Source: Crocodylus rhombifer
Lineage: Eukaryota > Chordata > Crocodylia > Crocodylidae
DNA: 64,000 nucleotides
Direction: 5' to 3'
Assembly: GCA_038503035.1 (NCBI GenBank)
Contig: JAVSML010024441.1
Span: forward strand, 124,001 to 188,000
Positions 11,441-23,005 of this stretch are shown here, piece after piece. Position 1 is the stretch's first letter; every line of letters begins with the position of its first letter. Under the pieces are notes generated by a model. That model was not told the origin of the DNA, searched no databases, and saw only the letters and a program-made list of their open reading frames with translations. The position numbers were made by a program, and so were the translations under genes.

Positions 11441-11818
11441 GCCTAGTGCAGTGGTTCTCACTGGAGGTGCTGGGGCATCGTGACATGCCATGCAACCCCC
11501 TCGGGGTGCCACAGTGTGGGTGCTGCCATGACCAGGTAAAAAGTGCCCTGTGTGCACCTTGTGGGATCTCATTAAGTATTCTGACCAGTCTAAAGCAGGC
11601 AGGAAACCTGGCTCATGCTGCAGCCCTTCCCAGTCCTCACCCCCTACCCCCACCACACTCTTCCCAGAAATAGAGGTGTATGGGCCATTACCCCAGCTGT
11701 GAACCACTGAGGTATGCTGAGGCAGCACCACGGTGGTCCTCAGCCAGGATGCTGCCACACTCAAACAAAAAAGTTGTTGAGCCCTGATTCTAAACAGATT
11801 GAGACCGCTGGCCTAGTG
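11441..11818. mobile_element. hAT (MER1/Charlie-type) non-autonomous element with an 8-bp TSD
   Basis: The element spans 11,449-11,810. The left end CAGTGGTTCTCA and the right end TGAGACCGCTG are imperfect inverted repeats. The flanks GCCTAGTG at 11,441-11,448 and 11,811-11,818 are identical, the 8-bp target duplication expected of hAT transposition. An internal 'gaaccactg' (11,701-11,709) suggests that a shorter related element lies within it. No transposase frame is present. Confidence 0.8.
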
Positions 11819-13440
11819 TAAAGTAGGTTTGGATTTTTAATCCTGTTGAAGTCAACAGGATTTAAGCAATGAGTGCCAGCTTCATGACCTGACAGAGATG
11901 TTAAGACAAGCTCAGCTCAGTATGACTTGCATGCAGTACACACTCCTACTCCCCTTTCACACTGTGCAGCTCAATGCACTTGCTGGCAGCAGCACTCCTC
12001 CATTAGAGGTGCCCTCATGATCTTCGCAGCATGCAGCCCTCGCTCCAATAACCTGCTGCAAGGCTGTCAGTGCGACCCCCTCAGTACAATCCCTACTTTC
12101 CATGTGAACTTCCTCTGCTTCCACACAGTCTATATGGGTCATTACAGCAATGTCAAACTCTTCCCTCCTAACTGGGCCCCTATGGATATGATCAGCAGCC
12201 ATACTGGAAAACATCTCCCAGAAACAGAGGCACGCAGGGCTGGTGGAACTACTTTCCAAACAGGGAAGAATATCATAAAATGCCCTGCTTACTGGGAAGG
12301 AAAATGCTGCAGAGAAGCCACGATGCATCTGCTTCATGTATATCTTGCAATGGCTGATGAGTGCATTAGGTGGCTTCACTCAGGATGGAAGCTGAGGCGA
12401 GCCTCAGCTCATAGTGGATGTGCAGTGACCAAAGATCTGTAAATAATTTAGAACAAATGACACCCCAAGGCAAAAAAATAAATGCTTTTCTGGAAAATCC
12501 CAATTTCAGAGTCTGTGGCTCAGAAGAAACCCCTGTAAATGTGGCTATCTCAGAGTCTCTGATTCAGCTGGGCCATGAGTATGCTCCCGCTGCCCAAAGA
12601 TATGATCTTGGATCTTTCCTGGAGGGGGGAGGCACAGGGAGTTGAACTATCTGAAGTCTGGTTCCAAGCAAGAAGGCAGGGACAGGAGTGAGTTTGGAGG
12701 GTCAGTACATAAGTGGCAAAGCCGGGGTGCCGATTAGCAGACAGTGATCCCAGACCATTGCTGTGAAGGGAGATGCTCTCCATTGGAAGCCTGTCCAGAT
12801 AACTGCACTGGACAAGGGACATGACCCCTTATCACAGACCACCTTGCTGTAGAGATCAGAGCCCTCTATCGAGTCACAGAATAAGTAAATATGAGCCTTC
12901 CATTGATGAATTTGCCTAATAAGAGGTTACAACCATCCATATGTACTGACAGGTTTAAACAGAGGCAGGATGCGACTTCTATAGGGTGGTACAAGGGGAG
13001 ATAATTAGGAACCATGGAATGAAAATAAGCCAAGGGAAATGTAGATGACAAAATCCAAACAGTGAAATCCAGTAGGTTGTGAAATGGTCCCCTGAGAGAA
13101 GAAGTGCAAGCTCTGTCATTTATGACTTTTCAACCTGTAACAGGACAAGGCCCTGAAGAACTAAACTCAAGGACAGAACTGATTTAAGCATGCTCATGAC
13201 CAACATAGCTTTGAAATGGGGAAGATTTTTATTTCCCTGCCTCTGGTCCTGGCTACTGTTTTCTGCCTCACAGGACAGTGGAAAATTAAAAGTGTGAGAC
13301 TCCTGGCAATAGGTCAATGCTAACTACAGTGGAGGGGAGTGGGCAAGTTTCTTTCTGATCTCAGTTTGGTATTCTCTGACACATGAAAATTAATTGGCCT
13401 TGTACCCCAGCTAGTGTGACTGCAGCTCACTGGAAAACTG
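11819..13440. other. No supported gene; overlapping open frames on both strands
   Basis: About 11,927-12,442 stays open on the plus strand (171 codons), and 11,957-12,379 is open on the minus strand (140 codons). Neither product shows a domain I recognise. The minus-strand frame is acidic in the middle (REEFDIAVMTHIDCVEAEE) and could be part of a transposon-derived protein, but this is not supported. Confidence 0.3.
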
Positions 13441-13449
13441 GGGTTAGGC

Positions 13450-13510
13450 CTGGAGATAGGGAGTCACAATGTCTGGGTTTTGATCCCAGTTCTGACGCTT
13501 ACTTATTTCC
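13450..13510 (+). repeat. MIR-like SINE, 5' part
   Basis: 'gggagtcacaatgtctgggt' and 'ttttgatcccagttctgacg' correspond to the MIR 5' region ('ctgggttcgaatcccggctctgcc'). The 3' part resumes near 13,726. Confidence 0.5.
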
Positions 13511-13725
13511 AAAAATAATCATTGCTTGAACTTTTGGGCACCCAGCCAAAGACCCCTCAGACTTTGGTTTGACAGTGCAAAATCCTGCCCCTCACTCCCC
13601 AAGTCCACCTATGGCCAGAGGAGAAAGCAGGTGTTTGATGTGTCTGTAAAGTCAGGCTATCAATGGCTATTAATTCAGCATCAGGAAGTCAAAGCAAAGG
13701 CTGCATTTGAAACTCCAGACTTAAA
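13511..13725. other. About 215-bp insert between two MIR-like halves
   Basis: This segment separates the MIR-like 5' part from its 3' part. It opens with 'aaaaataatcattgc' and ends with 'cttaaaaataa'. No terminal inverted repeat was identified. It could be an inserted element or just diverged MIR sequence. Confidence 0.3.
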
Positions 13726-13872
13726 AATAACCTCTCTGTGACTTGGTTTCCCTCTATAGACCAAGGGAAATTGTACCTACCTCAGACAAGTGCTGTGGCC
13801 AGTAACATTTGCAAAGTGCTTTTTAATCCTCTGTTGAAAGGTTCTGTGTGAGGGAGAGTTATTATTATTACA
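13726..13872 (+). repeat. MIR-like SINE, 3' part
   Basis: 'cctctctgtgacttggtttc' and 'gtacctacctcagacaagtg', then 'tgcaaagtgctttttaatcc' and an ATT-rich tail, correspond to the MIR 3' half. Confidence 0.55.
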
Positions 13873-16600
13873 TAAATGTGTCTAAGATTTTCCTGCATGG
13901 GCCTTCAGCTTGTCACAAAGATGTTTCCCCTTTGCCAGTGCATCTGCTTTTTGCAACAAAGCCACAGAGTCTGCCAGGCTCGGGTCCACTCTAATATACC
14001 ACACTGAAGCTTTGGTTTAAAAAACCCCAAAACAATCAAGAACCTTTAAATCAATCAAAAAAAACCCAAAAAAACCCTAAATCCCTTTTCTCTCTTTTTT
14101 TTCCCTAGGAGAAAAACTGTATAAGGATCAAAAGGAAAGAGTAGTGACTTTGCTGAGGATCTGCGGATGCCTCCCATTCCATCACACAGGTGTCCATCTC
14201 TGAGCCTGGAGGGGAAGGACACAGGTATGCTTGGCCTCCTGGAGCATGGTTGGGACAGCTGCGAAAACATGCGCTCTCCGTCATGTCAGATCATCCAGCT
14301 AAAGTAAACCCATGAGGTCATGCCGGCACTGTTGTGTCACCCTGTAATAATTAGGACCACTGCCCAGTTGCCTTAAAGCCCCCAGACCCAGCTTGCATAC
14401 AGGTGTGTTGTTATTAAGCAGCTGGCATAACAAGGCCATGCCAGTGCAAAGTATGAAACAGCACTAGGCTTGTCCAAAACTAACATAGCTAGGCCTTGAA
14501 ATATGGTCCAGGGGGTACAATTCTCCCTCTTGGAGATGAAAACAAATCGTAAAGGTTAAAAGGCAGGAATCAGGCCTGTTGCATTGTACAAATGTAGAGG
14601 AATCTCTGTGCATCGTCCCAGGAGTAAAAGCAGTTAATAGGTAGCCAAGTCAGGTTTAAAAATAGAACCCTCCACATAGCTATTCGGTGATGTCTCTGCC
14701 GTACTGGCCAGTGTTTGCTGCTACAAACCCCAGCAAGTTCCACTGCAGATTTTTAACATTGGGCGTTTGCTTTCATACAGTGGGGTGGCAGATGGGAGGG
14801 GGGCTTCGGAAAAATTTCCTTGAAAGATGTCGGGATTACAGGTAACATGCCAAATTCCCTTCCCTGTTATATTAGCTCAGCTCCATTGAAATCAGGATTA
14901 ACTGTAGAAAGGAGAAGATTTTAGCAGACCGTAATCTGAGAAAGGGATATATATGTTAAGAAGTCCCCTTTCCTCATCAGATGAGGAGCAGGAGAATCAA
15001 GTACTTCTTGGTGGGGTCTTGTTGTCCTGTGGCATGCTGGAAGATTGTGGTACACAGAATGAGGCTGATCATGGCCCATTTGACTTACTCCTGTCTTGAT
15101 ATAAGTGTGGATTGCTACAAAGAATCATTGGTAGTGCGTATGGATGCCAAGATTGCTTGCAACTCTGAAAATACATGGTGTTTTTTATAAATGGGAGCAG
15201 GCCCTTTTATAGAAGCCCCATTACAAGAAGTCTTGTGCCACACCTTGGCATCTCTTTCACAATAGCAAATAGGATCCAGTGTGTATGATAAAGGCATAAA
15301 CCTGAGGCTCCTGAAGATGCCTAATGTCAGATGGGTCTGTTTGGAAACCCCTATTTCTGCTGGGCCCTGTCTAGTGAGCATAAATATGAGAACAGAGAGT
15401 ATCTGCTGAGCCTGTTCAAGCTGCCATTCAGTACAATGTTCAGCCACTAGGTGTCTCTGTGTGCTGTAGCACCAGGTCCCTGGTAAACGAAGGAGATAAA
15501 GCTGGAGCTCAAGTTGTTTCGGAGTCTGCTTCTGTGCTTCCCATTTCAAAGCCTGAGATTCCACATATCATGCAACTTGTTAGGGTGTATTTGGCAGTCT
15601 GGTATTCACAACTGCCCCAAGTTATAGCTCTAACCACTTGCAATGATCCACTGTAGTAATACCCTGGATATTCCCTCCATCCTTACTCACATTCAATCAA
15701 GTAAGCATACCAATTGAAGCAAGTCTCATATGACTCGGGATCGGTAGAGGCTATCCTTTTAATGCCTTGTTATTTATTTAAAGCATGTATCTTTCCATGA
15801 GGCTGTCAAAGAGGACGGATGGATCAGGATATACGGGAATAGAAGGGAAGCTGACTGGTCTGAAAGGGTTTCAGTAATGTAGCTTTGATTCAATGAAGAG
15901 GATTTTTTTTAATGCACCGTTACAGGCTTCTACCTCCCATAACTCAGCTTACACTTTCACACCCAGCCTTCTCTAAAACTGTATTGCCTAGTCTTTTTCC
16001 CACTGCAATACCCTATAAATCCAGAGCAGGTGCACACAGCTCATATTCCAGTGCCAATCTGATAGTTCAAACACTGCCTCTGCCTCCCTTAAGGAGAATC
16101 ATTAGCAAAAATGGAGCCTGTTCCAGCAGAGGGGAGACCTGGCAGGGAGTTCAGCTCCCCCAGCCGTTCCCTGGTGCTGTGTGCTCTCCCTTTCCCAGGG
16201 CGGCTGTGTGCTCCAGGCATGATGGAGCAGGGCCACAGTTTGCTGTTGCAGTTGGGAGCTTTACTGACAATGGTGCTTCTAGTCTGGGCCTTTTTTACCT
16301 CTAAAAAAAGGTCAGTGGAAACCTGTTGAGCTCTGTATTGACAATTTTCTTCTTTACTGAAACCTTCTATATTGACACTGTTAATACCAATGTGCTCAAG
16401 AACCATTCTCTGTTAACAGCTTCTTCAGTGGCTTAGTTTTTGCTCATCTTCACACTGATAACATTACTAATAATTCCATGCTCCTATCCCTCTGGTGAGA
16501 TCTCTTTAATCTGAATATTGCTAGTTTTATTCTGAGCATCTTCTCCTACAGGGATAGGAATACTAGGAGCCTGGCATTTTCCCTTAACACCTCCCCCTCT
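13873..16600. other. No gene seen in 2.7 kb
   Basis: Several open frames (for example 15,115-15,564 on the minus strand and 15,912-16,304 on the plus strand) lack recognisable domains and overlap frames on the opposite strand. There is an A-rich patch at 14,040-14,090. Confidence 0.4.
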
Positions 16601-16602
16601 GC

Positions 16603-16716
16603 CCATGAAGTAGCATTATCCTCATGGGTTTTCTGACAGGGAAACCGAGGCACAGGCAGGCAGTGACTTGCCCAAAGCCACCCAACAACATGGGTTTAAA
16701 GCCCAGGACTTGTTGC
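16603..16716 (-). repeat. MIR-like SINE fragment
   Basis: 'gggaaaccgaggcacaggca' followed by 'gtgacttgcccaaagccac' is the reverse complement of the MIR core ('gtgaccttgggcaagtcac...gcctcagtttcc'). Confidence 0.6.
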
Positions 16717-18085
16717 AGTTTTGATTTTGATCTCAAAGGAGAAAAGGTGTTGCCTGAAAGCGAACTTTCCTTATTAAACTGAAGCAAGATGGACTATGTG
16801 GCTGACACTTTTAGTGGAGGCCTGTCTCCCCACAGCAGTTGCTGTCTTTCACACAGCCTCTGGGAGGCAAATCTCTGCGTTAGAGGCTGGGAAGGCAGCG
16901 CTAAGATCCTGGCAGCATATATTCCACCAGGCTGGATGGTGGAAGATATGGGGATGCGGGGGAGACAGAGCTTCCACACACGGAGGTGGGAGATATTGAG
17001 AGAAAGGAACAGTTCCAGTTAAGCTACTGTGTTGCTACTAGTCTATTTAATTGTGAGAGCAGACTTGGGGAGGTGTAGGCACTCTAAGGTTGATTTCATC
17101 TGTCCAGCAGACAGGCCGGAAGGGTGTGCGGGTGACACCATTAGCTTTCATGATTTATATTGATACCAGAAGTCTTCACTGGGAAAGCGGCTCTCTCCAC
17201 TGCAGTTGGATGTCATTTATTTTTGGTATAATATGTGGATACTTGTTTTCATCACCCACTAGCCAGCAGGCAAGAGTATCTTGTAATTTATGCCTGTGAT
17301 GTCACCTGGCTCCAGTGAAATTACGAGACGCTGTGCTGCAAGAGACTGAAAACCAGGAAGCATGTTTAAAAGGCAGCAAGAGACCGGGTTGAATGAGGAA
17401 TTTTTGTCAACTGACTTCTCTGTGCAGCAACAAAGACTCGGCTGCCAAGAAACATCACAACAAACGAGGCGAGGGAGATGTTTATGGAGCCGCAGGAGAT
17501 CAGGAATATGGGACACGTGAAAAAGCACTGGGATTTGCAGTCTCAGTAAAATCAGATAGGAGGGAACTTAAACATCCTGCAGAACGACTGGTATTGTTAC
17601 CTCTGTGGATCGGGTACAGTTTATAATTCAGCACATCTTGAATTGCGGGCCATATCATGAGGCCACCTCTTAGGGAGCATGAAGGGGTTTCTGGTGCCCA
17701 TGAAGTTCATCTTCTGGTCTCTGATCACATGATATTACTTTAGCCCCATCCAACCTGTTTTACCCAACAACTGTGCAGCAAGGGCTTGATCCAGAGTGCA
17801 CAGAAGACAGTGGAAAGGTACCTGTTGACTTCAGCAAGCTTTGGATTAGGCCCTAAGAGACCTTCTTTCTTCATACTACTGCACAGGAAAATGCCAACAC
17901 AAAACCTGGAGTGGAAGATGCCAAGCTGGCGCCATTTGGAAAATGCAGCTCTGCTGTATCGTATCGAATCCCAGGCTGAGGAGGTGGCAGTTCCTGTTTA
18001 GGTGATGCTGCTGAGAACATAGGTGAAATTTTTGGAAGTGGCCAAGTGATTTACAAAATATAAAGCCCATGTTTAAGAAGTATTA
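16717..18085. other. Unique sequence, possible conserved non-coding tract at 17,090-17,530
   Basis: No coding evidence. From about 17,090 to 17,530 the sequence has balanced composition and none of the repeat signatures that mark the rest of the window, which is compatible with conserved non-coding sequence. Conservation cannot be judged from one sequence. Confidence 0.25.
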
Positions 18086-18310
18086 AGGTATCTCAAGATG
18101 CAGCCAGGAGCCTTGGGAGACTTGCAAAAGTACTTAGGTGCCTAGAAGCAAAAGTGGTAGCAATAGCCACTTTTGAATATCCAACATGGCACTTATCTCC
18201 ATCATTTTAGATACCTAAATACCTTTAAAAATGTGCCCCTCTGTCTCACTGACTTGTACTGGGACTCCAAAGAGGCTAGTCCACTTTTCAAAATAAGACT
18301 TAGCTCCTAC
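18086..18310. repeat. Old 'cctaagt/acttagg' dispersed repeat
   Basis: 'aaaagtacttaggtgcctag', 'aaaagtggtagcaatagcca' and 'agatacctaaatacc' are diverged forms of the same repeat words that flank the LTR-like block at 7.6 kb. Confidence 0.4.
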
Positions 18311-19444
18311 ATTCCTTAGGGCATTGCCTTCACGGGACAAGGTAGCATTGGGATGAAATGTGCCAGGCCAGCTCTGCTATATGCTAGCTTCCACACCAAA
18401 ACAGGGCAGCTGCCTTTGGGTGGCACTGTGAACATGCCAGTTAAGGCTCTGAGCAGAGCTGACTGGTGCTTTGCAATAAGGCAGCTGCACTGCATCCATT
18501 TCCAGAGTGGGTATGACATGTCTCAGCATGGTGCCGCGGTCCACCATATAGACATAACCTTAGGTATTCTTGAATATTTGATTCTTTGGCCCTCGACTAA
18601 AAACTAGAGAAGCTAAGCTGCCTACATTGGAATTTTCCCAAATTAAGGGGGGAAGTATCATATCAAAAGCTAAACTTTCTTGAAGCTAGCGGCTGTTTGG
18701 CTCATAGGTTTGGGCTTGTGGCTCTCTGTGCATTCAACTAGAAATTGAAATAGTTCTGGATCAGAACTGCTAGGATAAATTGTGTCCTGATTTATAACCC
18801 CCACCCAACATGCAGATCCTTTGATTCCAACAATCAGTGAATTCTGATGGGATTGCACAGGATGTGAGTCAGGGCAGAATTTATTCTGCTGTACAAGAAT
18901 CACCTCATCATCACTGAAATGGGCTGGAAGGAAGTCATTTAACAGTGCACGCCAACATTACGCTATAGTTTAGGACAGGTAATGCTAAAAGACTCTCAGT
19001 CCAGTGAAAACTACAGGGGGTACATATAGACAGGCAAAATACTGTAATTATGTCAGGACCCCAGGATTAATCTCCACTGCTCCAAGAAATGTCAGGGGAT
19101 TTTTAATGACCACAACTGATTAAGACCGTGAGGCAGTATATCATCAGTGTGTTGTTACCTAATTGCAGGCCACAATGGGATAGATTCGACCAGAAGTTTA
19201 ATATTGTAAAATCCAAGATGGAGGAGGATTAGTTAGGCTGATCCAACGGTATAACTAAGAGTAATGGAGTGAAACTGAGCAAAGGGAAACATGCCTTAAC
19301 ATTGAGGTCTGTTAGACTACAGAATAGTTCCTCAAGGGAAATGGGGGAAAGCTTCATCATTTAAGTCATTTAAGCCTGGACTGGGTAAAGTACAAGAGCA
19401 GTTTCAATCTGTGGTTCACAGGCCCCTGGGGGCCTGCAGATGAT
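18311..19444. other. No gene seen
   Basis: Unique or degraded sequence without coding, RNA-gene or terminal-repeat signals. Confidence 0.4.
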
Positions 19445-19452
19445 GCCTATGG

Positions 19453-20025
19453 CAGCAGTTCCCAAACTGTGGGTCACGACCCCAACTGGGGTTGCAACAT
19501 CAGTGAATAGGGTTGCGACAAACAGGGATCCGGGTTTTCCAGAGTGAGAAAGATGTGGGGAACCGCAGGTTTCCATTGCAGGCTGGCAGAGCTCCAATCT
19601 GCAAGGGGCTGCTTGGGGCTGGGGAGCAGGGGAGGGCAATCAAAGATGAGGGTTGCCACGTGAATGTGCATGTGCACATGTAAGCCAAGCGGTGGGGGAA
19701 TAGCTCCTGCAGCTCCCTCCAGGTATATCTATGGGGTGGGGGGGGGGGGGGAAGGGGGACAAGGGGATTGGTGGGAGGCCGGGGGGGGGCATAGGTGACA
19801 CAGCAGAGTGGGGTGAGGAGGCCAAGGCGACTCAGCGGGGCATGGGGCTGCAGCAGGGCAGACCAGTTCCAGGCAGCAGCCAACTCCATGGTCCAGAAGG
19901 CAGGATCTGGTGCAGGAGGGAGCACTGCACCACCACGGAAACCAAAAAAAACGTTAGAGGTCCTCCTCACGTCCATTTGAAATTGTTTAGGTGTCCGCAA
20001 ATGAAAAAAAGGTTGATAACCACTG
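19453..20025. mobile_element. hAT-type non-autonomous element
   Basis: It starts CAGCAGTTCCCAAACTGTGG followed by 'gtcacgacccc', and ends 'ggttgataaccactg', the typical hAT/MER1-like ends. The flanks 'gcctatgg' and 'tactagag' match at only 4 of 8 bases, so the target duplication is decayed or the borders are slightly off. The interior holds G-rich low-complexity sequence (19,733-19,790). Confidence 0.6.
19733..19790 (+). repeat. Poly-G tract, possible G-quadruplex
   Basis: A run of four G, one T and about fourteen G is followed by further runs of 5, 4, 3 and 9 G within about 58 bases. Such spacing satisfies the usual G-quadruplex pattern. The exact G count in such runs is error-prone in sequencing. 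Confidence 0.7.
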
Positions 20026-20320
20026 TACTAGAGAATACACAAGGTAGTCCTCTGTTGCCAGAACCAGATGGCACAAGGGGCTGCTATTACACTTGTTAAA
20101 TGTCACTGGACTCAATGCAGCCATAACTGATTTACCTTGGTGCCCCAGAGACCAGAGCCAGGCCCTAAAACACTTTGGAAGGTCCTGTTGCCCTGTTCAG
20201 CAGGCACTGCATCCCTCCGAGTTTTTTCTTTGAGTGAGGCTACCCATCTCTTGGAAATCTGGTGGAAGATGTCTCCCGTTGGAGACAGCCTGCTGCTGAC
20301 AACAGTCATTGGAGGGATGT
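20026..20320. other. No gene seen
   Basis: Unique sequence between a hAT element and a MIR-like scrap. Confidence 0.35.
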
Positions 20321-20324
20321 TGGG

Positions 20325-20402
20325 AGACCCGAGTCCTCTTCTACTATGTATGACCTTGAACTATTTACCTCATCTTTTTGTGCCAATATGTGGGGGTTTT
20401 AA
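20325..20402 (+). repeat. MIR-like SINE fragment
   Basis: 'cgagtcctcttctactatgt', then 'atgaccttgaactatttacc' and 'tcatctttttgtgcc', follow the order of the MIR core in diverged form. Confidence 0.4.
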
Positions 20403-22249
20403 AGTGGGCAGGTGATTTAGGGTCAAGAAATCCCACCAGAAGTCATGTCAGTACTTTTCAGAAAACCTGTTCTCTGTCTCTTTGACCATAGCCCCTGTGG
20501 ACACAGCTGAGGCAGCTTTCTACAAGCTAGCTAGTGTGTACTGCCAGCATGCAATTACACAATGCTGACATATTATACGCATGTATATGGCCTAACTTTG
20601 AGGCCTCTAGGCATTACAGCAATACCAATGCTACTGATACCTGGACAGAACCACTGGGGACACCTGTGTGAAGATATCCATAATTAGTTTGCTTGCCTTT
20701 TTGGTATTGGTTTCGGAAACTAATAGCCCACAGAAGATTGTGTATCTTCTTGAAAGTTAGCCAAGATGCAAGTGGAACAGGCTTGGTTCTTCCTTCACTT
20801 ATAGTGAAGCCAGTCTGGAATGGCAACGTTGAAACAGCACCCACTGTCTTCTGGGATGGTCACCTCTCCTTTGCCTAAGGAACCCAGCCTCATCATACGT
20901 AAGGTATATGGTCTGGTGCTTGTACCGACTGTGTTGCACATAGCAAATTCTTGCTGCATAAGCAGAGCTTGGCCTGCCTCCTGGAATTTGCTGTCGAGCA
21001 CTGGGTGGGACTGCGCCCTTTGCTCTTCAAGCTCACGGTCTGGTCTTCAAGGTTGGATTTATTACTGGTGGCTGGCCTTTGTAGTTCATTACATGATGAC
21101 TACTCTGATCACAGTGGATAACTGTCTTCTAGACCAGTCTCTGAGGGAACCTGCATTCCTTTCTTATCTACTACCAGCCTGATTTATGCTTTCAAAAATT
21201 AGTCCTATATTTATTAGCATAGCAGAGCCAAAAGCCATCTCCAGTGCTTTCTGTTGCATATACAAAATTCCACCACCCTTTACTTGCTTCCCTAGAGAGC
21301 TTCACTAGTAAATTCAGTCTCACACAATCAGATGCTGCTTCAAAGAGACTGGCTTTTATAGTGGCCAGGCAAGTGTCCCCCCGCAAGCAAATGCTGAGGT
21401 TTATGAGCAACCTGTTATTTGATACCGTGCCCCCAACAGGGGGGTCCCATGGAGCTGTGTAGTGAAACACAAACTATTCCATGTGTTTAGTAGAAAGAAT
21501 GTGCTCTGCTTTTCTGACCTTGTCATGGACCAGTATTGCTCATGTGCTACCAGGATCTCACCCACACCGGTATAAAAGTAGGGCTAAGTGACTCCAAAGG
21601 AGTTCTTTGGATTTACATTGAAGTGGCTGAGCTCTGTTTATGGTGCTTCTTGAGCTAGTGAGGGGAGTACAGGGGCTTACTGAGTCTAATGAAGCCCTAA
21701 ACCCTTGCAGTGAATAGTGCCTGCCTCATTGCTATCCGCAGGATCCAGACAAGCGCAAAAATAATAACAAGACTACCAAAAGGCCCAGCTGGACAAGGAC
21801 AACTTTGGCTTCAACTTAAAGGCAGCAGAGGCCTCTACACTGCTGGTGCACAGAGGAAGAGAATTATGTGAGTCAAGTGAAGCACAACAGGCAAAGGCTA
21901 AGAGGGAATGATGAGAATCGATAGAGGGTGTTATCAAACAGCCCGAGAGAAAAAGACTGTCAGCATCTCGTGAGGGACGAACAAATCACTTGGAAGAGAT
22001 AGGCTAATGCAGCCCCTATTACACAGCACGATTAATAAAACCTGACAAGCCAATGTATCACTGACCTGCAAACTTAACAACATTCAGACGCTGTGAAGAT
22101 CATCCCTTAGGCGATACAATTTATAGCATGGAAAACTTAAGAGAGCTAGAAAGGTAGCCATAGTATATAGGAATTGGGTAGCATCCTTTTAAATAGTCTG
22201 GAAACCAGCTAGTGGACTATCATATCATTTGTTGCTGAAGCCACCAAAG
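20403..22249. other. No gene seen in 1.8 kb
   Basis: Open frames such as 20,820-21,182 (+) show no recognised domain, and opposite-strand frames overlap them. Confidence 0.4.
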
Positions 22250-23005
22250 CTAAGTACAGACAGTCAAAAAGCCCAAGGCTGATTCAGCCTTTGCAGGTAA
22301 GTCTAAGATTTACAGATTAAATTGAAACAGAAGCCAACAGACATTTACCTTTGATTCAGGAAATGCAGCCGCATCCCTGCAGTGGCTCAAGCCAGAAGCA
22401 GGGGAGCGCTAGAAGAAGGCTCTCTGGCTGTGCGTTCACTTCCTCTTCCTGCTGCCCCAAGGTCTCTGGGATCTGCAGTCTAGAATTACAGCAGTAGGAC
22501 TCTGCAGGGTTGCTCATGACTTCTGGGATTTGTAGTCCACAGTTGTAGCCAGCAGTAAGTTTGAACAAGGGAAAGGGTATTTAACCCCCCGCCCTAGCCC
22601 CAGGCCCCAGACCCCAGCTAGGGTTTGCCTGGGGAGGGCAGTCCCCTCCCAACCCTTCCCCCCCCCCAGCTCCACCCCCGCCCCATAGACTGAGCTGCAT
22701 CCCCAAATAGGCTTGCCCCCCCGCCATCAGCCAGCCCTCACAGCTCCAGCTTGAGAGCAGAGGAGCAGACACAGCCCAGGGCTGGAAAGCATGCTGGGGG
22801 ACTGTGATTTAACTTGAACCAGGAAGGGGTCTGGGACAGAAGTTTCATAAACTGATTTGACCCAAGTCAGTTAAGTCTGATGCTCCATCCAACCAGGTTT
22901 ATCTTAAACCAGTTTCAGCCATTTTGAAACTGGTTTATGTGCATGGAGCTTCTATTCTGTTACAGGTTTAAACCAGTTTCTGATCACTTAAACTTCTGCC
23001 CCTAG
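22250..23005 (-). mobile_element. TIR element (copy 2)
   Basis: The left end is CTAAGTACAGACAGTCAAAA and the right end is 'cacttaaacttctgcccctag', diverged forms of the TIR of copy 1. Inner 'ggtttaaaccagtttctgat' boxes are shared. Its left 130 bases align closely with the reversed right end of the copy at 59,830-60,328 ('aaaaagcccaaggctga'). C/G-rich low-complexity sequence fills 22,570-22,690. No transposase is present. Confidence 0.6.

Noticed and set aside
15115..15564. 149-codon minus-strand open frame
   Set aside because: No domain recognised and no flanking exon signals that would support a gene.
16111..16329. Short frame ending in a hydrophobic segment (LLLQLGALLTMVLLVWAFF)
   Set aside because: Suggests a small membrane protein, but overlapping frames are equally open and no homolog comes to mind.
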